A stretch of 64,000 bases of DNA from Peptococcaceae bacterium CEB3 (GCA_001029295.1 LDXJ01000061.1:124001-188000); one strand, 5' to 3'; counted from the first letter of the stretch, positions 16,776 through 26,829 are shown. Notes: generated from the letters alone by a model not told the origin. Numbers and translations: made by a program.

Positions 16776-19700
16776 TTACCCCTCCAAAAACAGCAATCCC
16801 AGTTCCGGGTTCTCGTCGGCGAGTTGCAGAAGTTTCTGTTTCAGTTCTTCTGGGTTTTTGTCGCGAATTTTCTCCTTGATTTGTGGTGCTATTGTTCCTT
16901 TATACTGGCTCTTAATAAACTCCGAGATGTTGGGGCGAGGCGGCCAGTTATTAGCTTGATTGCCGTGCTTGCTACGCAGGAACTCAAGCAGCGATGCAAG
17001 GCTAATGTCGAATTTTTTATATCGTGCAGGCACAAGATCAGCTAGCAGGGCTTTCTGGCAGTCAAGTATGCTTGCCGCTTTTACCGCTTTCAAAACTTCG
17101 AGCATATCAGCGAGTTTCGTGGCGGCGAACGTTTCGGGGTGTTCGATAGCTTTGAGCAAATCGTCAGTATCCGGATTATTGCCAAAGATATACCTTGCGG
17201 GCATACGATTGTTCATCGCCCATTCCGCAGGCGTTGCGGTTCCGGAAATACGTGTCCACTCACTCTTGGTTTTCATGGCAACAGACTGCTTGGCAAATTC
17301 CTCTATTTTTACGCGAATGTTATCCAAGAATGTGGTCTCATCTAATCCGAATCCGCCGAGCATTGAATTAAGTATGCTAAGCAGGTCGGAATTATCAAGA
17401 ACCACATTATTGAGCCGAGATTTCAGAATCAGCAGCGACTCGGATTTTGCATGGTCAAAGAACAGACGCTTAATCAACTCGAAGCTCTGCTGCAAGGCGA
17501 ATTTAATATCCCGTGCTGAACCGTTCGATTGTATTGCCGACAGGAAGTTTGCCAATATTGGATATACCGACTCAATTAAGTGTTTCGGCAAGTGGTTTGT
17601 CTCGGTGACCGCTGTTTTAAGCGCATCAAATACGCTCCTATATGGTACGAAATCCGTAAAACCGCAGAGCGGCTTCGCAAGCTCGATGACTTCGTATTCG
17701 CAAGACATATCATCGATTTCTCTGCTGATGTCTGCCTGTTTCCACAACCAACCCGCTGTTTCTTGACACCTTTCAAGGATGGAACGGCAATAGCCGTGCG
17801 ATACGTCTCCAATTGAATTCGCCAACGCTGAGAGCGCGGGATTTACCTTATCAACATAGATTTCAAAAGCACATAGAAAGTTCTCCGTTTCGATATAGTC
17901 GGCGATAACATTGACAATGTCGGGGTCGTTTACGATTATTTGGCCGGCTCTGTTAACGGCGTTAACTCTCTCTGCGACTTTGCCTCTGTTGCTGGTCGTA
18001 AACGCCGTGCAGACATCATTCAGAACTGTTTCAATGTCATCAGTTTTGGGATCGTTGGCGGCACGAACATATTCGGGCAGTACCCAAAGCGGAACTCTTG
18101 CCGATATATCTTCCACACGGCTTTGAATTTGGCTGAGTACGCTCTCGACCGTTGCGTCCGCAATCGGAGTAGCTCCGAAAATAACTGGGGCTTTCTCTAT
18201 GAACTTCTTTTCCGCTCTGGAAAGGCGGCAAATCAGTTTTTCCTTTGCGCCGATTTTATTGTTGCCGTCATCTTTAACAACGGTTTCAATAATCTCCGCA
18301 AGGGTATCCACGTCAAGCGGAAGTGTCAGTTGCCCGTTAGTCCACTGATAGTTCTTTTGCAGTGTATCACGCAAACAGTAACCCAAGACAAACGCCGACA
18401 AAGCATTATACCGAAGCCCATACGGGGCGCGTTTGAGTTCAATGTAGACGAGTCGGATTGACTGTTGACCGCCTTTGCCTACCGTGTTTGAAAACTTCTT
18501 CTCAAACAACGCGTGTATCGCCCCGAGCGGGTGGTCGAGGTTTTGCGTGAACCAGTGGGGGTCATCGGTTACGCCGTTCTTTTTCAGAGTACTCACCAAC
18601 TGCCCTATTGGCCCCGACGTGGCGTTAAACTGCATACCCGCTTTGGCATAGGCTTGCAATGAACTGTTGCCGAAGTGCGGGTCTTGGAAACCGAGATGGT
18701 CAACGCTGTACTTCAGCGACTTGCGGACATAGCCGGTTATCAAATCTTTGAACGCACTCCAATGTGTATCGTCTATGACTACCTGGCCGTTTTTATATGA
18801 ATACACCTTTATCCTAGCATCGAGTTTCAGTAGTTCCTTAAACCAGTCCTTTTCCATTTCCTCAAGAGACTTCAGGATTAGCTTATCTTTATCCGGAAGA
18901 TACTGAACATACTGACGAACATAGTCGTTCCACAGATTTTTGTTGTTGTGGCAGAACGACAGCGACGGGAACGTGAACATCAGTATTCGGTGGTCATTGA
19001 GTTGCCGCAAAATGCCGTCTATCTTTTGAGGGATCGAAAGCTGTTCCTCGTGGTCTTTCGCAACGACGAACCACAAGCAAACAGAACCATCGTCTTTGTT
19101 AATCTTTTTGGTATATCTATCGCGCGTAGACTGGTTGATATTATTCAATGTCGTATGGCTGGCATCCGAAGCACGAATGTCAAAACGCCCCGAACTAAAT
19201 TTACGGTAGTTCTTGGTATGTTCCGTGAGTGCACTCTCTACCTTCTCGTGCAACAGGTCATGGAACTTGTCTTGCCACTTTTCGATGTCTTCCGCTTTTA
19301 CGGTTGTAGTAGCAAACAGAGCTATTTTGCCGTTTGTAACCGAGAAGCAGTGTTTGCTTGCCAAGTCGTTTATAATGCCAACAGGGTCGGCAATAGTGCC
19401 GTCGCCCTTAAATGACAGTTCTATGTTCTCCACGGTCGGCTTAAGCCTATCGTGGCCGCCGGGGGCGAGGTTATCAAGTAGGCAGAATAGGAGTACCGCT
19501 TTCAGGATGCGCAGTTCGGGAGCATCTTCCGTTTGATTTTGGAACGCGCGGCCACGTGTCTGCTTGTAAAACGCTCCGATATTGGCAATCTCGCTGTCGA
19601 GACCTAAGTCGTTGCGGTCGATGAAATAATGCCACAGATAGTCTACGGTCAAGAACTGCTTGTTAGCTACTTCCGGTCCTCCGGCACGAATAAAATCTTG

Positions 19701-20921
19701 GAATTCCGTGCCGTCTTCGCCGCCTTTAAGGTACTCGAAAAAGCTACGCTGGTTCGACTTCGCTTGCTCCGACAAATGTTTTAGTAAGAAAGCCGCCATC
19801 GGATGCATCGGCAGAATATCATAGAAACGGTCACGGTCGGGGTCGTCAGTTCCGCTAAACTTGTTGACGAGCGAGGAAACAGGATCCCACAGGTCATCCT
19901 TGGCTTTTTGCCATTCGTCAGCAAGCGCCTTAACATCTACCATTGCGTGTTTGGCAAGACGGAAAGCTGTGTCGTTGGGCATTTGGAGTTTACGGAAATA
20001 GAAGCGGTCGTTTGCTTTCTTTGCGCTGTCCGAGCCTTCAGCTAAGTACGCTTTTATTTCCATATGTGTCACAGGCACGAGGAAAAAGTGGTTCACGCCC
20101 GGCGACTCGGTTACATCCTCAAATGTTTTGAGCTGCTCTTTGTTTGCCTCGATAAACGGGTGGAACTCATCAAAGAGGTACACGATGCGCTGAAGATTGT
20201 TTGCCTCAAGAATAGATTTAATCCAAATGCGGAACATCGGCACATCAAAATCCAAAAATATCCTGTCTTGGTGCAACACGGTTTCGACATCATCAAGCAG
20301 TTTAGGCGGAGAATTGTTGCTGTTCAGTGCGGTGATAAGCTCGTCAACCGTCTTTATATCCGATGTAAGGTAAGCGAGTTTGTTTTGTATAGCGTCACGG
20401 GTTTTGAAGAAGTTACTGCCCTCGCGCTTCAAACGCTCAATAACCGTGTCGAGATTGGACATAGCGGGAACAGCCGAACCGCGTTCGTTCAGAGCGGCAA
20501 TTATGCCTTTTTCCAAACGCACGAGAAGTCCCTCGTTCGGACCTACGCCCGTGGCGTTGAAATCGAACACAACAAGCATACCCTCCGCACGGCGGGCAAA
20601 GAGGTCTTTTTCGAGGCTGTCGCGGTCGGAAAGCCCGTTTGTGACGTGTTCATCGAGCCATTGACGGACACGGGATTCGTCGTCCATAAACAGCTTTTGT
20701 ATGACAAGCGTGGCGTTGGACTTGCCGGTGCCGTAGTTACCGGTTATCCATACCGATTTAGCACCGGAGCCGAGGACGGACAGGAGCGTTTTGCAGATGT
20801 CCTCGAATTCCGTATGCGGGTAGAAATCCAGCCACCTATCGGGCGTCTTGTTAATTTCCTCGCGGGTCATAACCGGACAATAATCGTCCGCAACGGTGAA
20901 AAAGTCGGAGTAGTGTCTCAT
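16776..20921 (-). CDS. brxC: BREX system large P-loop ATPase BrxC
   Basis: A 1381-residue ATPase, the size expected of BrxC/PglY. Walker A is ITGNYGTGKSNAT at residues 59-71, and a Walker B-like RIVYLFDEFHPFIEA lies near residue 245. The middle has the typical FYDILPMHPMAAFLLKHLSEQAKSNQRSFFEYL block of DUF6079-like BREX ATPases, and the C-terminal third is helical. It sits between brxP (three bases upstream) and pglZ. In BREX it is needed for defence, probably as a DNA- or complex-remodelling motor. Confidence 0.88.
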   Translation of the reverse strand: MRHYSDFFTVADDYCPVMTREEINKTPDRWLDFYPHTEFEDICKTLLSVLGSGAKSVWITGNYGTGKSNATLVIQKLFMDDESRVRQWLDEHVTNGLSDRDSLEKDLFARRAEGMLVVFDFNATGVGPNEGLLVRLEKGIIAALNERGSAVPAMSNLDTVIERLKREGSNFFKTRDAIQNKLAYLTSDIKTVDELITALNSNNSPPKLLDDVETVLHQDRIFLDFDVPMFRIWIKSILEANNLQRIVYLFDEFHPFIEANKEQLKTFEDVTESPGVNHFFLVPVTHMEIKAYLAEGSDSAKKANDRFYFRKLQMPNDTAFRLAKHAMVDVKALADEWQKAKDDLWDPVSSLVNKFSGTDDPDRDRFYDILPMHPMAAFLLKHLSEQAKSNQRSFFEYLKGGEDGTEFQDFIRAGGPEVANKQFLTVDYLWHYFIDRNDLGLDSEIANIGAFYKQTRGRAFQNQTEDAPELRILKAVLLFCLLDNLAPGGHDRLKPTVENIELSFKGDGTIADPVGIINDLASKHCFSVTNGKIALFATTTVKAEDIEKWQDKFHDLLHEKVESALTEHTKNYRKFSSGRFDIRASDASHTTLNNINQSTRDRYTKKINKDDGSVCLWFVVAKDHEEQLSIPQKIDGILRQLNDHRILMFTFPSLSFCHNNKNLWNDYVRQYVQYLPDKDKLILKSLEEMEKDWFKELLKLDARIKVYSYKNGQVVIDDTHWSAFKDLITGYVRKSLKYSVDHLGFQDPHFGNSSLQAYAKAGMQFNATSGPIGQLVSTLKKNGVTDDPHWFTQNLDHPLGAIHALFEKKFSNTVGKGGQQSIRLVYIELKRAPYGLRYNALSAFVLGYCLRDTLQKNYQWTNGQLTLPLDVDTLAEIIETVVKDDGNNKIGAKEKLICRLSRAEKKFIEKAPVIFGATPIADATVESVLSQIQSRVEDISARVPLWVLPEYVRAANDPKTDDIETVLNDVCTAFTTSNRGKVAERVNAVNRAGQIIVNDPDIVNVIADYIETENFLCAFEIYVDKVNPALSALANSIGDVSHGYCRSILERCQETAGWLWKQADISREIDDMSCEYEVIELAKPLCGFTDFVPYRSVFDALKTAVTETNHLPKHLIESVYPILANFLSAIQSNGSARDIKFALQQSFELIKRLFFDHAKSESLLILKSRLNNVVLDNSDLLSILNSMLGGFGLDETTFLDNIRVKIEEFAKQSVAMKTKSEWTRISGTATPAEWAMNNRMPARYIFGNNPDTDDLLKAIEHPETFAATKLADMLEVLKAVKAASILDCQKALLADLVPARYKKFDISLASLLEFLRSKHGNQANNWPPRPNISEFIKSQYKGTIAPQIKEKIRDKNPEELKQKLLQLADENPELGLLFLEG

Positions 20922-20924
20922 GTT

Positions 20925-23318
20925 CTATTCCCCCAGTGCTAAGTTTATTATATCTTCCAGTGTGTGTTTTTGCGAGTAAACCTCTAAGCCGTCGTTGCCG
21001 TGGGTAAACGTCGTAGAGATATAATCGGGGTAACGGGTACGCAAGCCCTCGCATTGCTTTTTGAATGTATCCGGTGCGATGCCGAATGCCACTAGCGGCG
21101 AAACAAAGGTAGAATCTGCATCAGCCGTGAGCAATTCACGAACGGTGAAACTTTCGCGCTTGGCAAGGTTGGCGATAAGGTATAATCCGTACAGTATAGT
21201 CAGCGGGTGAACGTCCTTTGCTTTGCGGGTTATACTTTGTACAGAACGCCCTTTCATTACTGGGAGCGTTACTGCACCTTCGCCCCCAAGTGGCGATTTG
21301 CTAAGCATATCCCTTAGAGCATCGCGCCCGTCTTCCTTAGATGTCTTGCTTAATGACGGGAAACTCTGTAAAAGCCGTTCCGCAATATCGTCCAATGTGT
21401 AAGGCTGGTCAAAGTCTATTTCGGAAACAAACCACTTAACCAATTTGGCATTGTTCGCAAGAGCCATCCAAACGAGTTCCCAACCTAAGTTTGAGAGCGA
21501 GCCTTCCTTTTGGAATATCTTTGTAGCGGACAAGAGCTTGTGGGTTTTCTCCTCGACAAGCAGGGCTTGTGCAAACCACGCACTTGCAGAAGGAATCATT
21601 TTCTTCCCGAGTGGATGGGTGTCGTGCCACGGAAAGAAATTCTCACCAAGCTCTACAAGAGCGGAAATCCATCCCTCGCGTAGACCGAATGTGAAATAGG
21701 TGCTAAACCCAATCTTGCTGTTATTGTTGTTGACCTCATAGCGCATAGAATTATACCTCCAACAGTTTGATACCGAAACATCATAGCATTTATGGCATTT
21801 ATTGCATTTTTTGTTGTCTATCCTTAGTTTCCCGTTTCTTACTGAGATTGCGCCATTAATGCAATCAGCTTCACAAGTCCTACAACCAATACACCCCGAT
21901 ACTTTTCTCATAAATGCCCGCAAAAACGTAAGCATATCGGCTTGTTCTTGCACGGAGCGGAAATTAAATGTGGCTATTCCACCGCCTGTATATGGCGCAC
22001 GATAAGAGAATGGAATACCCTCATCAATCGCTTTCGGCAATTTAAGTCGTTCTCCGTTACCGCCACGTTCTTTTACAACTGTTCCGATTGTTTTTATCCA
22101 TTCATAAAACAATTCCTTTTGCAAGTGAGGACTTTGGAAAGTTGTTGTCAGTCCGTTACTTTCCTCGCGTGGTAGCGACAAGGTTTCTTTTAGAACAGCA
22201 CCGCTCCGACGAGCTTGCCAGCCTAAACTCCCAACAAAGTCAGTCTTTTCAGCCGCATTCTTGAAGTTCTTATTGCTTGTTGAGCTAATAATATCACTGT
22301 AGGGCTTGACTGATTGCGGATAAATCTTGTCAACATACCATAAATGCTTTACCGACGACTCCGGACACATTAGGCAACCTACGCGAGTCAAGCCCTTTTT
22401 ATATGCGCAGTTGATTATAAGGTCGTTTGCAAAGATGTACAGCCATAATTCATGCGCCCCCCAGTCGAGAATCGGCATACGATTAAGCTGTGAGGCATTC
22501 TTTGCACCATCGGAGGAATCCTTGTAAAACGAGCGATTGTAACTCTCGTCGCCGCGAACTCCGACAAACGCCATAACCTTTATCGCTGACTTTCGCAATT
22601 TCTTCTTTAAGAACATTAGCGCAGGCGTACTTTTATGAACCGAGCAGCACCACCGTATTGTCCTCGACGGCGGAGCGAATATCCGCCAGTTTTCGAGTGC
22701 GGACGTTTCCGCTTTGGCGGTAACGAACTCGCGTTCAGGGTAAAGGGCTTTTATCTCCTCCACTACCTTATAAGTATCGGGCAGTTCCATATCTGTATCG
22801 CTGAACACCACCGGCACCGACAGCGGCAAGACTCTGTGGCAGATGTCGAGCAAGACTACGGAATCCTTGCCACCAGAAAAAGCGATATATGCGGTATCGC
22901 AACGCTTTATGCTTCCGTCGTACAACTCCTTAGTTCGACGCTTCGCGTCGGCGACAACAATATCCATAATCGGGGCGTTCGCCGCTACCATCGCCTCCAC
23001 GTCAACGGGTTCAAGTTTCATCTTGCCGTCAAAGAACGTTTGTATATTCAGCGGTTTACCGTACTGCGTATTGTTAAGCTGAGCCACCTTGCGCCCGCCG
23101 GGTTCGCCTTTCTCGTCAACGTCCGCTATTAGGTATGTATTCCTCATACCCCACATCAACGGTCGGGTTTCGTGGCGGTTATATTCAAAGTAACGCCCAA
23201 GCCCCGTGAGCGAAAGTTCCGGTGCAAATACGGGGCGAATCTCGCTCGCTACATATTTTCCGGTCTGTGTGGTAAGCAGATAACCGTGTGTTTTTCTATC
23301 AAAGATATATGAGTACAA
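20925..23318 (-). CDS. brxP: BREX type 4 PAPS-reductase-domain protein BrxP
   Basis: This gene defines the type 4 form of BREX and takes the place of a methyltransferase. The 797 residues contain a PP-loop ATP pyrophosphatase motif AFSGGKDSVVLLD (146-158), VVFSDTDMELP and a WCCSVHK/GCLMCPES cysteine set as in PAPS reductases and DndC. Next come a ferredoxin-like segment near residue 480 (GCIGCRTCEADC, then CNKCHKCYDV) and a C-terminal block (IGFSTYFTFGLREGW...) resembling DUF4007. PP-loop and Fe-S chemistry suggests sulphur or nucleotide modification of DNA, but the product is not known to me. It abuts the unknown gene upstream. Confidence 0.87.
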   Translation of the reverse strand: MYSYIFDRKTHGYLLTTQTGKYVASEIRPVFAPELSLTGLGRYFEYNRHETRPLMWGMRNTYLIADVDEKGEPGGRKVAQLNNTQYGKPLNIQTFFDGKMKLEPVDVEAMVAANAPIMDIVVADAKRRTKELYDGSIKRCDTAYIAFSGGKDSVVLLDICHRVLPLSVPVVFSDTDMELPDTYKVVEEIKALYPEREFVTAKAETSALENWRIFAPPSRTIRWCCSVHKSTPALMFLKKKLRKSAIKVMAFVGVRGDESYNRSFYKDSSDGAKNASQLNRMPILDWGAHELWLYIFANDLIINCAYKKGLTRVGCLMCPESSVKHLWYVDKIYPQSVKPYSDIISSTSNKNFKNAAEKTDFVGSLGWQARRSGAVLKETLSLPREESNGLTTTFQSPHLQKELFYEWIKTIGTVVKERGGNGERLKLPKAIDEGIPFSYRAPYTGGGIATFNFRSVQEQADMLTFLRAFMRKVSGCIGCRTCEADCINGAISVRNGKLRIDNKKCNKCHKCYDVSVSNCWRYNSMRYEVNNNNSKIGFSTYFTFGLREGWISALVELGENFFPWHDTHPLGKKMIPSASAWFAQALLVEEKTHKLLSATKIFQKEGSLSNLGWELVWMALANNAKLVKWFVSEIDFDQPYTLDDIAERLLQSFPSLSKTSKEDGRDALRDMLSKSPLGGEGAVTLPVMKGRSVQSITRKAKDVHPLTILYGLYLIANLAKRESFTVRELLTADADSTFVSPLVAFGIAPDTFKKQCEGLRTRYPDYISTTFTHGNDGLEVYSQKHTLEDIINLALGE

Positions 23319-24992
23319 TTAATCTATAACCTCCCCAAAGATATTGTATTTCCACTCTCGGCGAGGCTCTGCTTTATAAAATGTGGCAACAAGCCGTCTA
23401 TAAGTGTCCCAATCGGACAAATTGAATTCTGCCCTAAAATTCACGCCTAATTTAAGTGAAATTGCTGTATGAAGAGCCTCTTGTGACGGTTCAAGCCCGA
23501 CATCGCCAAGCCGTTCCAATATCTCGGCAAGCACATCTGAAAAGTTTTCAGGCAAACCGAGAGCATCGACTGTTTGATAGCAAACGCTATCATTGATTTC
23601 GACACGAATCAACTTATCAGTAGCACAGTTTCTTATTATTTTGCCGAGCAAGTCAGTCGAGAACGCACAAAACTTTGTGTGCAGGTCGTCCTCATTGCAA
23701 GAACCATAGTAATCCTCGGTAATCACGGAGACAATTTTTGCTGCGACTTCCTTGAATGTACCCCACACGTTGCCATTGCTGAGACGCGCCATCCTGTTAC
23801 CGATTTGCGGAGCTTGGACACAACGCACACCACGTTTTTCGATTTGCTCGTAGAAGCGCTCAAAAGCATCTGCGTTTCCGATACATTTCGGATTAACCTT
23901 ATCTTCGTACAGCTTGTAGAGTTCAGCTATTTCGAAGCATCCGTACTCTTCAAGAAACGCATCGGCAAAATCAACGATGTTTTTTCGGGTAGCGGCATCG
24001 GCAACGGTATCAAGCAAAAAGTATATGCCGTCATCTCTGCAGAACATAACCCGCTTCAAAGCCGATTGCATACGCTCGTCAATTTCAATGCCGGAGGCAT
24101 TTGAAAGCAGATTTATATAAGTAGTGTCAAAACGAAAACCCGAAAAATAGTTTCTGTTCAGTGCCTCCAGTAGCGAGTCCGGAACACTTGCCGCAGTTTC
24201 GACCGCGACATTTGCATTAAGCAATTCGGGGTGATTCTCAGTGAGGAATTCTTTCAGCATACGCAAGGAACGGAGATAGCCTCGTGCCGAGCCGGATGGA
24301 TTATTTGTCTGTGTCGGATTGTTAATGAAGTACCGCTCAATCGCATCGTATGCTCTTTGCAAGCCGTCATCATCGGTCAATGCTTCGTCAAGAGTGACAC
24401 CGCGCTCATTATTATAAAGGTAATAAGCATCAGAATAATGCACTGTAACCGTCCCGCTGCTCCATTCGGGATTATGATCTGTGAGCCACGCTCGGAATGC
24501 GTCGCGAATAGGTTGCTGCGCAAACCGTGCGGAATCGTTATCTGTTTTTATCACCGGAGCGTCACCACCTGATTTCGGGACATAAGTAATTATTACATCA
24601 TTTAGGCCTACACCACAGGCTGCACAGACGCGCCCAATCATTCTAACGAACACATCTAAGCCGTAGTTTACCAATATAACTTTGCCGTTCGACAGCGTTT
24701 TGCAGTTAAGACCAGGCATTTCCTCGTCCATAAGCAATGGTCGACCGCTTTTGAATTGGTAATCGGTTAGCAGTTTGGGATTTGTCTTCAAGAATAGCTC
24801 TACAACATCAATAAGCAAGTCAATCCAAGTTTCTCGGATTGGAACATTTGTAAAGCCAATCTTACAGGAAACAGGGTTAGTCCGCTTGCACAGTTCGGGG
24901 TGAGCAAAGTCAACACGCTGCGGCTCGGTACTGATTCCTTTCGGTTTATCAATTGTTGCCGCCGAGTCAACAGCGACCTCTTGCTTGTGCAT
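23319..24992 (-). CDS. Unknown protein, first intact gene of the BREX-4 operon
   Basis: A 557-residue protein that I cannot assign. Its stop is immediately followed by the brxP start, and its own ATG, with GGAG eight bases upstream, is directly preceded by the stop of a lost gene. It thus sits in the middle of a once longer operon. An N-terminal region (TWIDLLIDVVELFLKTNP ... VILVNYGLDVFVRMIGRVCAACGV) resembles a short alpha/beta module seen in uncharacterised restriction-associated proteins. A second region has SARGYLRSLRMLKEFLTEN, and the C-terminus is a mixed helical domain. No nuclease, helicase or methylase motif is seen. It is not part of the canonical four-gene type 4 BREX set. Confidence 0.75.
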   Translation of the reverse strand: MHKQEVAVDSAATIDKPKGISTEPQRVDFAHPELCKRTNPVSCKIGFTNVPIRETWIDLLIDVVELFLKTNPKLLTDYQFKSGRPLLMDEEMPGLNCKTLSNGKVILVNYGLDVFVRMIGRVCAACGVGLNDVIITYVPKSGGDAPVIKTDNDSARFAQQPIRDAFRAWLTDHNPEWSSGTVTVHYSDAYYLYNNERGVTLDEALTDDDGLQRAYDAIERYFINNPTQTNNPSGSARGYLRSLRMLKEFLTENHPELLNANVAVETAASVPDSLLEALNRNYFSGFRFDTTYINLLSNASGIEIDERMQSALKRVMFCRDDGIYFLLDTVADAATRKNIVDFADAFLEEYGCFEIAELYKLYEDKVNPKCIGNADAFERFYEQIEKRGVRCVQAPQIGNRMARLSNGNVWGTFKEVAAKIVSVITEDYYGSCNEDDLHTKFCAFSTDLLGKIIRNCATDKLIRVEINDSVCYQTVDALGLPENFSDVLAEILERLGDVGLEPSQEALHTAISLKLGVNFRAEFNLSDWDTYRRLVATFYKAEPRREWKYNIFGEVID

Positions 24993-25172
24993 CTAGGGTT
25001 CTCCGTTCTCTTCCATATATTGCACATAACGCCTGTAAGCGGCTAAGCCTGCGAAAAATGCGCCGTGGTTCGCACCGCGATTGACCTCACGTAAATTTGG
25101 AGCTTCTTGAAACGTTTTGTTGAGCCTATCAAGCCCGGCTCCGACACGGTGTCCCCGACACGCCGAAAATTG
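24993..25172 (-). pseudogene. C-terminal remnant of a gene upstream of the BREX operon
   Basis: In frame with the TAG at 24993-24995, the minus strand encodes LDRLNKTFQEAPNLREVNRG, then ANHGAFFAGLAAYRRYVQYMEENGEP, a plausible protein C-terminus that is identical in placement to a real upstream operon gene: its TAG touches the ATG of the next gene. Going upstream, the frame is blocked by a stop at 25173-25175 and no start codon is found. The YRRYVQYMEE helix recalls the ends of several restriction-associated proteins. The body of the gene has been lost. Confidence 0.55.
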
Positions 25173-25175
25173 CTA

Positions 25176-25919
25176 TCCGGGCATACATCCGGAATTGCTG
25201 TCCCCATCCACACATAATGCTCCCCCGCTAGGAACACAACCTTTGGTGACCACTCCCCTGTGAATTCCCTACACCGCGCTCTTAGGAAGCCGACTGGTGG
25301 CAAGACTCTATTTAGGCAACTTCTTCAACTTTGGAATGTGCAAGCGATGCAGTGATTCACGTCCGCATGCCTCATATGTTACCGGGTCGAAATCTCCCTT
25401 CCCGCACAATATATCATGCTCGCCCGACAACTCGTTGCAACGGACAAACCGCCTAGTTCCGGAGACCTGTTTTGGTCCATCATTATTGTTCGACGAACTT
25501 TCTTAATCTCCTTCCTCAAAAGATTAATGACCCGAAAAAATGCGGCTATCTCAGGCCCCGTACCCACCCTAACACCATAAATTGCCTACCGCCCCACTTT
25601 CCGAAGATTGCATGTACCGACGTTTGATGGCTTCAACAAGAAATACTGTAAATGATTACCTTTTCTTCGGACTTGACATGGCACCCCTATGCCGGGTACT
25701 TCAATGGGTCGAGGGATGCTGCTCATAAAGATGTACCTTGGGGGTAAGCCCCATCCCATTTCCTTTAGGGCAACATCCGTCGCCACCATGTCAAGTCTTG
25801 CTCTTGGGTCGGCCGAGTTGCCGTCATTCCACGAGCATGCTTTGGCAGTTGTTGGGAAGTACCCGAAGATCGGGTATGCCGGCACAGCGCGTTATTAACC
25901 GTCCTTGCCAAAACCAGTC
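25176..25919. other. Gene-free, apparently decayed DNA
   Basis: Both strands were read. Only short frames without ribosome binding sites or recognisable domains are present. The stretch lies between the broken gene upstream of the BREX operon and another broken gene, so it is most likely the decayed margin of the island. Confidence 0.5.
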
Positions 25920-26705
25920 TTAAATAATCCCTCTACTACTTTCATTACAACTTGCTTTCCTGAAGAGCAAGCCTCCGGGTGTTCTCTTCGATGCTAGAAA
26001 AACAGTGATCCCTTCTGACATGGCCAACAGAGTAACAACCCCAACTAATCCCCCAATAAATGAGCCAATAATCTCTCCTACGTTTGGTGCACCGTCCATA
26101 CCCATCACGATCAAGATTACCGCAAGGATGCCGACCAGTACGGCCAGAACCTTGTACAGCGAAGCAATAGACCTAAGTATCGGGTGTCGCTCTTCCAACG
26201 GGGGGTGATAGTTTGGTTCGCCCCCCTCCCGCGTCGCCATCTTTTTCGGCTTTTTAATCGCTCCTTCCAGGTTGCTTGTCTGGCTTTTTGCATATCCGTC
26301 TTCTTTGCTGTCGGGAAATTCACTAATGATTTGGTTATAGGTTTTTAATGCTTCCTCGAAATTCTGATCGACGTATTGAAGATCGTAAGCCAATTTGTAA
26401 AGTTACCCTGCATTCATCTTCTCAACCTTCTTTCTAAATTCCCTTACATTCATGGTATCCTCACCCACATTGAAACTCACGATTTCTGAAATGCTTATGC
26501 TTTCTCCGCGTGTAATTTTTTCCCACAACTTCTCGATAACTTCTAAGCCCCCTCCCGCATCCCACAACACAAGGGGCACCTTGGTAAAGCCGTCACGTCC
26601 TGTAAAGTAGAAAACATATTCCGTCGGAAATTTGCCTCTTGCAATCCACATGACCATCCTATCATGGCTAGGCGACAAAAACTTGGAGAATCTATCGCCG
26701 AACAA
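25920..26705 (-). pseudogene. TPR-like membrane protein with in-frame stop codon
   Basis: Two adjacent frames, 26705-26403 and 26393-25920, lie in the same phase and are separated only by one TAA at 26403-26405. The sense reads ...VEKMNAG, stop, LYKLAYDLQYVDQNFEEALKTYNQIISEFPDS, so a single change (GAA to TAA would be the simplest) splits what looks like one protein of about 260 residues. After the tetratricopeptide-like segment come two membrane helices (VLAVLVGILAVILIVMGM and IIGSFIGGLVGVVTLLAM). The TTG start lacks a clear ribosome binding site. The function is unknown. Confidence 0.55.
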
Positions 26706-26787
26706 ACAATGTTAGAAACTGCCTATCGCTTTGTAGGGATTGGCTGAATGGGATGTCCTCGCTTTCGACAGTCCGTAGACACGAAAA

Positions 26788-26829
26788 GTGCCTAAAACCC
26801 TTATGCCATAGCATTAGGGTTTCAGGCAC
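26788..26829. terminator. Long near-perfect hairpin
   Basis: GTGCCT, AAACCCT and ATGC pair with GCAT, AGGGTTT and AGGCAC across a four-base loop, with only two mismatches. On the minus strand it is followed by TTTT. It could end transcription of the mutase operon about 350 bases upstream, or be a mobile-element end. The rest of 26706-26934 shows nothing else. Confidence 0.45.

Noticed and set aside
20925-23318. dndC of a phosphorothioation (Dnd) system
   Set aside because: The PP-loop domain is related, but the gene is fused to ferredoxin and C-terminal domains and sits with brxC, pglZ and brxL; no dndB, dndD or dndE is present.
25586-25885. 99-codon frame suggested as a transposase or enzyme
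   Set aside because: All frames on both strands were read here and none shows DDE motifs, inverted repeats or a known domain.
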